This document shows, in pieces, positions 8,364 to 14,449 of a stretch of 64,000 nt of DNA. Positions within the stretch are counted from its first letter, which is position 1. Each line of letters starts with the position of its first letter. The stretch is taken from assembly GCA_964451785.1 (NCBI GenBank), contig CAYVJG010000002.1:1-64000 (forward strand). The letters are read 5' to 3'. Made by a program: the position numbers and the translations under genes. The stretch is from JAJYSO01 sp964451785. GTDB lineage: Bacteria; Bacteroidota; Bacteroidia; Flavobacteriales; Flavobacteriaceae. The notes under the pieces were generated by a model. That model was not told the DNA's origin and made no database searches. It saw only the letters and a list, made by a program, of their open reading frames with translations.

Positions 8364-9500
8364 TTGAGCACTCCAGTTATCACTTATGTCGCTTTAGGCA
8401 GCAACGAAGGTAATCGACTTGATTTTCTGCAACGCGCCGTCGATGCTATTTTTGAGGAAATCGGTCAAATTACAGCCGTTTCTCAGTTATACAAAACACC
8501 AGCTTGGGGGTTTGAAGGCAATGATTTTTTAAATGCTTGCATTGCAGTGAGCACACGCTTTTCAGCTGAAGAAGTCTTGCAAAAATTACAGCAAATCGAA
8601 TTACTCTTAGGGCGCAAACGTTATGATGATGATCAGCGCTATCACAACCGCACGGTAGATTTAGATATTCTTTTTTACGGAGAAGAACAGCAGAATAGCG
8701 CAACATTAACTTTGCCACATCCTCGCATTCAAGACCGTCGATTTGTGCTAGAGCCCCTTCGCGATATTGCTGCCAAAATGATACATCCTACACTTCACAA
8801 AAGTGTAGCTCAACTGGCAAATGAAACCGATGACCATTCAGAAATTAGTGTTGCTACTGAAGTTTTAAAACGCCCCGAATTACCATTTTCCAGCTTATCT
8901 TATTTAGCTATTGAAGGAAATATTGGCGCCGGAAAAACAAGTTTAGCCACCATGATTGCGCAAGATTACAACGCTAAACTCATCACTGAACGTTTTAAAG
9001 ACAATCCTTTTTTACCAAAATTCTACGAAGATCAAGCGCGTTATGCCTTTCAATTAGAAATGTCATTTTTAGCCGATCGTTACCAGCAATTACTAGACGA
9101 TATTGCGCAATTCGATTTGTTTAATGATTTTGTTGTCGCCGACTACGACATTTATAAATCCATGATTTTTGCCGGGGTTACGCTTTCTAATGAAGAGTAC
9201 AACCTTTACAAAAAGTTGTTTTCTATTATGTATAAAGACATGGCTAAACCTAATTTATACATTTACCTTTATCAAAACACCGACCGCCTCTTGCAGAATA
9301 TCCAAAAACGCGGTCGTAGCTATGAACAAAATATCCCTGTTGATTATTTAAAAAACATCAACCAGGGCTATTTAGAATTTATCAAACAACAAAATCAATT
9401 CAACACCAAAATTATCGATGTCACCGAATTAGATTTTGTCGCGAATAGAAAAGATTATTTACAGCTGATCAATAGTATTAATTCTGCTTTAGAAAAATAG
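8364..9500 (+). CDS. folK: Fusion of HPPK (FolK) with a deoxynucleoside kinase
   Basis: The N-terminal domain (about 1-150) is 6-hydroxymethyl-7,8-dihydropterin pyrophosphokinase, a folate-synthesis enzyme: YVALGSNEGN near the start, RTVDLDILFYG (about 96-106) and LPHPRIQDRRFVLEPL (about 117-132). The C-terminal domain (about 178-378) is a deoxynucleoside kinase with P-loop GNIGAGKT (185-192), ERFKDNPFL and a lid region RGRSYEQ. One reading frame covers both with no internal stop, so this is a real fusion and not two overlapping genes. No ATG exists before the HPPK core. I chose TTG 8364 because it gives the normal short HPPK N-terminus and lies downstream of a -7 element; a GTG at 8325 is the alternative. 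The stop is only 2 bp from the convergent sulfatase gene. Confidence 0.88.
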   Translation: MSTPVITYVALGSNEGNRLDFLQRAVDAIFEEIGQITAVSQLYKTPAWGFEGNDFLNACIAVSTRFSAEEVLQKLQQIELLLGRKRYDDDQRYHNRTVDLDILFYGEEQQNSATLTLPHPRIQDRRFVLEPLRDIAAKMIHPTLHKSVAQLANETDDHSEISVATEVLKRPELPFSSLSYLAIEGNIGAGKTSLATMIAQDYNAKLITERFKDNPFLPKFYEDQARYAFQLEMSFLADRYQQLLDDIAQFDLFNDFVVADYDIYKSMIFAGVTLSNEEYNLYKKLFSIMYKDMAKPNLYIYLYQNTDRLLQNIQKRGRSYEQNIPVDYLKNINQGYLEFIKQQNQFNTKIIDVTELDFVANRKDYLQLINSINSALEK

Positions 9501-9502
9501 GA

Positions 9503-11196
9503 CTATTTTCTCGTTCTTCCAGCTTCCACAGCTTTTTTAAGTTGTTTTGCCATACGTTTTACCCGTTTAGGATATTGCGCTGCCAAATTGTACTGTTCAG
9601 CTTTATCTTCTTCTAGATGATACAACTGTGGTTCCATACTCAATCCGGTTTCGATGTTTACGGCTCTATTGAGTGCTGGTCCGCGATGTGGAGGGATGTA
9701 CTTCCAGCCTTCTTCAATATAAGCTAAAGCGGCTCCGTTGTTTTGTTCGATATAAGTTTGACGACCGCGATCTTTTTTCCCGACGAAAGTCTTCCATAAA
9801 TTCTGACTATCTAAAGCATCTTCTTTATCCAAATTAACGTTCAAATAATCGGCAAAACTCGCTAGTAAATCCACTTGACTCACCAAGGCATTTGAAACTC
9901 TTGGCATCACTTTTCCCGGCCAATACACCATAAAAGGCACGCGCGTTCCGCCTTCAAAAAGGCTGTACTTTCCTCCTCTAAAAGGGCCAGCTGGTTGATG
10001 ACCATGTGCCAACTCAACCGCTTGGTCTTGATAACCGTCGTCTAAAACAGGCCCGTTATCACTCGAAAAAATAATCAGTGTATTATCAGCAATTCCTAAG
10101 CGATCCAAGGTGTGTAATAATTCGCCCACAGCGTAATCCATTTCTAAAATCACATCGCCGCGATAGCCCATTTTACTCTTTCCTTTAAAGCGTGTTGCCG
10201 GCATACGAGGCACGTGAATTTGATGAACGGCGTAATACAAAAAGAAAGGCTCTTTTTGATTGCGCTCAATAAAATTTTTAGCTTTGGCTAAAAAGGTATC
10301 TGACAATTCTTCATCCGTCCAACGCGCTGTTTTTCCGCCAGACATCCAACCTATACGCCCTATGCCATTAACAATGGTCGAATTATGTCCGTGTGATGAT
10401 TTCATTTTGAGCAACTCAGGATGTTCTTTTCCCGTAGGATCATCCGCCACTTTATGACGATAACTCACCTGAATAGGATCGTTTTTATCTAAACCTACCA
10501 CCTGATAATTTTCTACAAATACCGTAGGTACGCGATCAGCTGTTGCTGGAAAAATAAAACTGTAGTCAAAGCCTACCTCAAGTGGTCCCGGTTTAATTTC
10601 ACCATTCCAATTCGGCCCACCTTTAGGACCAAGACCTATATGCCACTTCCCCACTACTGCTGTGGTATAACCTGCTTCTTGAAATACACCGGCTAAGGTT
10701 TGCTTATCCTGCGGCACCAACAAAGCTGCATTTCCCGGTAAAATATGGGCGCCTTTATTTCGAAATGCATAATTGCCGGTCATGATAGAATAACGCGAAG
10801 GCGTACAAGTTGAAGCCGTAGTATGGGCATTGGTAAATTTCACTCCTTCATCTGCCAATTTATCAATATTTGGCGTTTGGATTTGCGTAGCACCATAAGC
10901 ACTCAAATCACCATACCCCAAATCATCAGCATAAATCACAATAACATTNNNNNNNNNNNNNNNNNNNNNNNNNNNNNNNNNNNNNNNNNNNNNNNNNNNN
11001 NNNNNNNNNNNNNNNNNNNNNNNNNNNNNNNNNNNNNNNNNNNNNNNNCATAAGCACTCAAATCACCATACCCCAAATCATCAGCATAAATCACAATAAC
11101 ATTAGGTGTTTCAGATACTGCGCGCTGGCCAAAGCACCACTGCACACTCAACAACAAGCCAAAAGCTAGATAAATATATTTCATAATCGCAATCAT
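9503..11196 (-). CDS. Secreted arylsulfatase-type sulfatase, interrupted by an assembly gap
   Basis: This is a type I sulfatase with a signal peptide (MKYIYLAFGLLLSVQWCFG). The formylglycine motif C-T-P-S-R is present, with the modifiable Cys about 79 residues from the upstream ATG. VIYADDLGYGDLSAYG supplies the metal-binding aspartates, and GKWHIG and SSDNGP complete the active site. The frame is broken only by 100 N (10949-11048), which lie between two identical 55-bp copies. Removing the gap and one copy (155 bp) gives a continuous 512-aa protein of normal length. ATG 11184 starts closer to the signal peptide than ATG 11196 and is the likelier start. No sulfatase-maturation enzyme or glycan-utilisation locus is next to it, so the sulfated substrate is unknown. 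Confidence 0.88.
10894..10948. repeat. Left copy of the 55-bp duplication flanking the N gap
   Basis: This 55-bp stretch is identical to 11049-11103 on the other side of the N run. It encodes the same sulfatase residues (NVIVIYADDLGYGDLSAY). An exact overlap of contig ends is typical of a de Bruijn graph assembly whose scaffolder failed to merge overlapping contigs, so this is an artefact rather than a biological repeat. Confidence 0.9.
10949..11048. other. Assembly gap of 100 N
   Basis: A run of exactly 100 N is the conventional placeholder for a gap of unknown size. Because the flanks duplicate each other, the real distance is probably negative, meaning the contigs overlap. Confidence 0.98.
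11049..11103. repeat. Right copy of the 55-bp duplication flanking the N gap
   Basis: Identical to 10894-10948. Joining the two copies restores the sulfatase reading frame exactly (1539 nt = 513 codons including stop). Confidence 0.9.
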
Positions 11197-11303
11197 TTAC
11201 GCTCTTCACTACACAATAAGCATCAAAATAGGGCGTATATTAATTTTTATTCGGCTAAATATACACGTAATTAATAAAATAAAAAATTAACAAGCATAAA
11301 AAA

Positions 11304-11322
11304 ACCGTCCCAAAAGGACGGT
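11304..11322 (-). terminator. Terminator downstream of the beta-barrel protein gene
   Basis: A 7-bp G/C-rich stem (ACCGTCC, 11304-11310, with GGACGGT, 11316-11322) is followed in the minus direction by a T-run (AAAAAAA on the plus strand). It immediately follows repeat copy A in the minus direction, so the repeat would be part of the transcript's 3' UTR. Confidence 0.75.
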
Positions 11323-11466
11323 GATACCGTATGGATAAATTATATAGCCTAATTTTGACAGCAGTCTTATTGCATTATTAATCTGTTAACCAATGTATTA
11401 TACCGATACAAAATAATACAATTTAGACTAAAAATTTAATCCTTATAGCATTATGTTTTCATAGTA
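11323..11466 (+). repeat. Intergenic repeat family, copy A (diverged)
   Basis: It shares with the copies at 25.7, 30.4 and 37.1 kb the order ATACCGTATGG, then an A/T-rich segment with GAC and GTCT, a central GTATTATACC, and a GACTAAAAA-TTAAT tail. It ends at the stop codon of the minus-strand beta-barrel gene. Copy A is diverged and resembles copy B more than C and D. Confidence 0.75.
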
Positions 11467-12006
11467 TTAGAGAAACGAATAGCCTAAGGCTACTGAGAAC
11501 ACGTTATTTTTACCCAAGTTATTAGCCACATCCGTAAGTCCAAAGTGATAACGCGCTGTTAACTGAAAGCCTAATGGCAACTCCAGCCCTGCACCGACAG
11601 CACCTGACATATCAAAATCTTTGGTTTTTAATTGGTCGCCAACAGAAGGAGCGTTATCGTTAACTACAAACCCAAACTGCGGACCTACTTGAAGATTGAG
11701 TACATTTCCTATCAAATAATACTTAAACATAACCGGCACAGTAATGTAGTCTAAATCAAAATCTCCTAAATCAGTTTTTGCCCCCTGTTGAGAGTACAAT
11801 AATTCAGGTTGCAGCCCCCAGTGATCAAAGTTAACGGCAACAAAAGCACCGGCTAACAAACCTGTTTTACTATCCAGATTACTAGCATCACTAATATTGG
11901 CAAAGTTAGCACCCACCTTAACTCCTAGGTCAAGACTTTGCGCTTGAGTGTTCAATGAAAATAGACCCATAAAAGCTACTAGGCCCACAAACAAAAGCTT
12001 TTTCAT
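11467..12006 (-). CDS. PorT-family outer-membrane beta-barrel protein
   Basis: A 179-aa protein with a classical signal peptide (MKKLLFVGLVAFMGLFSLNTQAQ) and alternating amphipathic strands such as GVKVGANFANIS, WGLQPELLYSQQGA and FQLTARYHFGLTDV. It ends in a terminal aromatic-rich strand VALGYSFL, as outer-membrane barrels do. It belongs to the OMP_b-brl_2 / PorT-like group that is abundant in Bacteroidota, and has about eight strands. The ligand or role is unknown. On the minus strand CAAATTTA (12034-12041) reads TAAATTTG, a good -7 promoter element 28 bp upstream of the ATG. The gene is followed by repeat copy A and a terminator. Confidence 0.85.
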   Translation of the reverse strand: MKKLLFVGLVAFMGLFSLNTQAQSLDLGVKVGANFANISDASNLDSKTGLLAGAFVAVNFDHWGLQPELLYSQQGAKTDLGDFDLDYITVPVMFKYYLIGNVLNLQVGPQFGFVVNDNAPSVGDQLKTKDFDMSGAVGAGLELPLGFQLTARYHFGLTDVANNLGKNNVFSVALGYSFL

Positions 12007-12135
12007 AATGTATAGATTTTAAAGTTTATAGAACAAATTTAATAAATAAACTTATCATAACTACCATTTTAGGCAAATTCTATAATTTATGTCTTATTTT
12101 TCTTAAAACTGAGTTCCAAACTCATAAATATTCGT

Positions 12136-12232
12136 TTGCTTTCAATCAAAATAGTAACTTTGTCCTCCTAGCTGAAGTGGCTTGCTTTTAGCGTTTAATA
12201 CGAATTAAAACTAAAGACAACAGCACTTCTAG
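12136..12232 (+). promoter_or_regulatory. rsgA promoter and possible structured 5' leader
   Basis: TTG (12136-12138) and TAACTTTG (12155-12162), 16 nt apart, resemble the Bacteroidota promoter. Transcription would start near 12169, giving a leader of about 130 nt. Just after it, CTAGctGAAGTGgCT (12168-12182) can pair imperfectly with AGCACTTCTAG (12222-12232) across about 40 nt. Whether the stem regulates rsgA is not known. Confidence 0.4.
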
Positions 12233-12298
12233 TAATTGGATTAAAACTATTAAAACCCGATTATCTGTCCATTTACACTATATTGACACTTAACTTAT

Positions 12299-13249
12299 AT
12301 GAAAGGAATCGTTTATAAATCTACAGGTAGTTGGTACTACGTCAAGGGTGAAGATCAACACATTTACCCATGTCGTATTAAAGGAAAATTTCGCATTAAG
12401 GGTATTAAAAGCACCAATCCACTTGCTGTAGGCGATCATGTTGAGTTTCATGTAGAAACAAAAGGAGACGAAACTATAGGCGTGATAGCAAAGATTATTG
12501 ATCGAAAAAACTACATCATCCGTAAATCAGTCAACCTCTCAAAACAAACACATATTATTGCGGCTAATATTGACAAGGCTTTTTTGATGATTACTTTAAA
12601 AAATCCACCAACTACCACCGTCTTTATCGACCGTTTTTTAGCCACTGCCGAAGCCTATCATATCGAAGCGATTCTGTTATTTCACAAAACCGATATCTAT
12701 ACAAATGAAGAGCTAGACGAAATCAAATATTTAGCCGATATGTATCGCCAAATTGGCTACACTTGTATCGGCACCTCGGTAGTCAACAACAAACACATCG
12801 ACACGGTAAAATCACTTATGCAGGGACAGACCTGTTTATTTTCAGGACAAAGCGGCGTAGGAAAATCAACAATTATTAATGCCATTGCACCACATTTAGA
12901 TTTAAAAACTTCACATATTTCTGAACAGCACAATACAGGGCGCCACACCACTACCTTTGCCGAAATGTATGATATTGACGATACAACTCACCTTATCGAC
13001 ACTCCTGGAATCAAAGGTTTTGGATTGGTTGACATGGAAAAAACAGAAGTAGGTAATTACTTCCCTGAATTTTTAGCCCTCAAAGAACACTGCAAATTCA
13101 ACAATTGCCTACACACTAACGAACCCGGATGTGCCGTTAAAGCAGCTTTAGACGGAGGAGATCTCTTTTGGTCGCGCTACGAAAGTTATTTACAAATTTT
13201 AAAAAGCGATGACGACAACTACCGTCCGGACATTTACCACAAAGACTAA
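12299..13249 (+). CDS. rsgA: Ribosome small-subunit-dependent GTPase A
   Basis: A 316-aa late 30S assembly GTPase (YjeQ/RsgA). It has an N-terminal OB fold (1-70), then the circularly permuted GTPase with Walker A GQSGVGKS (183-190) and DTPG (234-237), and a C-terminal zinc site C265, C270, H272, C278. The base-specificity motif, normally NKxD, reads HKTD (129-132), an unusual Asn-to-His change. It lies at the head of a tight rsgA-dtd-mazG-like-small membrane protein run with gaps of 19 bp or less. It is of normal length and probably cytoplasmic. Confidence 0.95.
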   Translation: MKGIVYKSTGSWYYVKGEDQHIYPCRIKGKFRIKGIKSTNPLAVGDHVEFHVETKGDETIGVIAKIIDRKNYIIRKSVNLSKQTHIIAANIDKAFLMITLKNPPTTTVFIDRFLATAEAYHIEAILLFHKTDIYTNEELDEIKYLADMYRQIGYTCIGTSVVNNKHIDTVKSLMQGQTCLFSGQSGVGKSTIINAIAPHLDLKTSHISEQHNTGRHTTTFAEMYDIDDTTHLIDTPGIKGFGLVDMEKTEVGNYFPEFLALKEHCKFNNCLHTNEPGCAVKAALDGGDLFWSRYESYLQILKSDDDNYRPDIYHKD

Positions 13250-13268
13250 TCTACTAAACAAAAATTAT

Positions 13269-13721
13269 ATGCGAGCAGTTGTGCAACGCGTCAGCCACGC
13301 CAGCGTAAAAATCAATCAAAAAATTAATGGTCAAATTGACCAAGGCCTACTGATTCTCTTAGGCATTGAAGCCGAAGATACCCAAGAAGACATCGATTGG
13401 CTGTGTCGTAAATTGGTTAACATGCGTATTTTTGAAGATGAACAACAAGCGATGAATCGCTCGTTAATAGATATTGATGGCGAGGCTTTAATTATCAGTC
13501 AGTTTACCTTGCACGCCAGTACTAAAAGGGGAAATCGCCCTAGCTTTATTAAAGCTGCTAAGCCGGATATAGCCAAGCCACTTTACCTCACGTTTATAAA
13601 AATTTTTGAACAGCATTTGCAAAAAAACGTAGCTACAGGACAGTTTGGTGCCGATATGAACGTATCACTTTGCAACGATGGCCCAGTTACCATTATTATA
13701 GATTCAAAAAACAAAGCCTAA
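13269..13721 (+). CDS. dtd: D-aminoacyl-tRNA deacylase
   Basis: A 150-aa proofreading enzyme that hydrolyses D-amino acids (and glycine) mischarged on tRNA. It starts MRAVVQRVSHASV and carries the family motifs SQFTL (about 78-82) and NDGPVT (about 137-142), whose Gly-Pro enforces chirality. The frame is open further upstream into the end of rsgA, but the ATG at 13269 gives the canonical N-terminus. It is co-directional with rsgA, 19 bp downstream. Confidence 0.95.
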   Translation: MRAVVQRVSHASVKINQKINGQIDQGLLILLGIEAEDTQEDIDWLCRKLVNMRIFEDEQQAMNRSLIDIDGEALIISQFTLHASTKRGNRPSFIKAAKPDIAKPLYLTFIKIFEQHLQKNVATGQFGADMNVSLCNDGPVTIIIDSKNKA

Positions 13722-13723
13722 TT

Positions 13724-14050
13724 ATGGATATAAAAAATGCTCAATTAGCCGTTGACAACTGGATTAAAGAACACGGCGTTCGTTATTTTAACGAACTTAC
13801 TAACATGGCGCAACTCACTGAAGAAGTAGGTGAAGTAGCCCGTATTATTGCCCGTCGCTATGGCGAGCAAAGCGAAAAAGAATCTGATAAAAATAAAGAT
13901 TTAGGTGAAGAGCTTGCCGACGTTGTTTTTGTTGTTTTATGCCTAGCCAATCAAACCGGAATTGACTTACAAGACGCCTTTGATAAAAAGCTAGACTACA
14001 AAACAAAACGCGACCACAACCGTCACCATCAAAACAAGAAACTACAATAA
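13724..14050 (+). CDS. MazG-like nucleotide pyrophosphohydrolase
   Basis: A 108-aa single-domain protein of the all-alpha NTP-PPase superfamily. The metal-binding motif reads LTEEVGEVARIIARRY followed by LGEELADVVFVVLCLAN, matching EExxE...ExxD. It should remove pyrophosphate from noncanonical or excess NTPs. The preferred start (13724) lies 2 bp after the dtd stop; a longer frame from 13670 would overlap dtd and is not supported. It probably acts in the cytoplasm as part of the housekeeping operon. Confidence 0.88.
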   Translation: MDIKNAQLAVDNWIKEHGVRYFNELTNMAQLTEEVGEVARIIARRYGEQSEKESDKNKDLGEELADVVFVVLCLANQTGIDLQDAFDKKLDYKTKRDHNRHHQNKKLQ

Positions 14051-14052
14051 GC

Positions 14053-14307
14053 ATGTTTAAAAAAGTTATTTCATCTAAAGGATTTTGGCGCTCTGTTCTC
14101 ATCTTAGCCGTTGCCTTTATGCTCATTTTTAATCTTGTCAGAGCTTTTTTTGAACATGGATTTCATTTAGGAGCTTACTTTAATTTTTATTTCCAACCCA
14201 ATCACCTCTTCAACTTTTTAATCAGCAATATTGTTGGAGGCGTACTATATGGGTTTATTATGGCCTTTTATAAATATTACCGCCATTATAAAAATCAAGA
14301 AGATTAA
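14053..14307 (+). CDS. Small two-pass membrane protein
   Basis: An 84-aa protein with two predicted membrane helices (about 13-32 and 53-72) separated by a short aromatic loop (GFHLGAYFNFYFQPNHLF) and a basic tail. No enzymatic motif is seen. It starts 2 bp after the mazG-like stop and is followed by a terminator, so it closes the rsgA operon. I do not recognise the family; similar small proteins occur beside mazG-like genes in Flavobacteria. Confidence 0.7.
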   Translation: MFKKVISSKGFWRSVLILAVAFMLIFNLVRAFFEHGFHLGAYFNFYFQPNHLFNFLISNIVGGVLYGFIMAFYKYYRHYKNQED

Positions 14308-14313
14308 CCTTAT

Positions 14314-14341
14314 ACAAAGCCGTCTAAACAGACGGCTTTGT
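14314..14341 (+). terminator. rsgA operon terminator
   Basis: A perfect 12-bp stem (ACAAAGCCGTCT with AGACGGCTTTGT) has an AAAC tetraloop and begins 7 bp after the last stop codon. Confidence 0.85.
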
Positions 14342-14449
14342 AATTCTACTTCTTTCAAATTCACTTATTTTTTTTAACACAAAAATCTATCTCTCTGTTA
14401 AAAAATATTTTATTTTTAGGGTTTTATTAGTTTCATAAACTCTATTCTA

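Noticed and set aside
10949..11048. Mobile-element insertion or true disruption of the sulfatase
   Set aside because: The flanking 55 bp are identical and longer than any target-site duplication, and joining them restores the frame. An assembly artefact explains everything.
13209..13268. Longer Dtd starting inside rsgA
   Set aside because: The extra 20 residues are low-complexity, overlap RsgA coding sequence and precede the canonical MRAVVQRV start.
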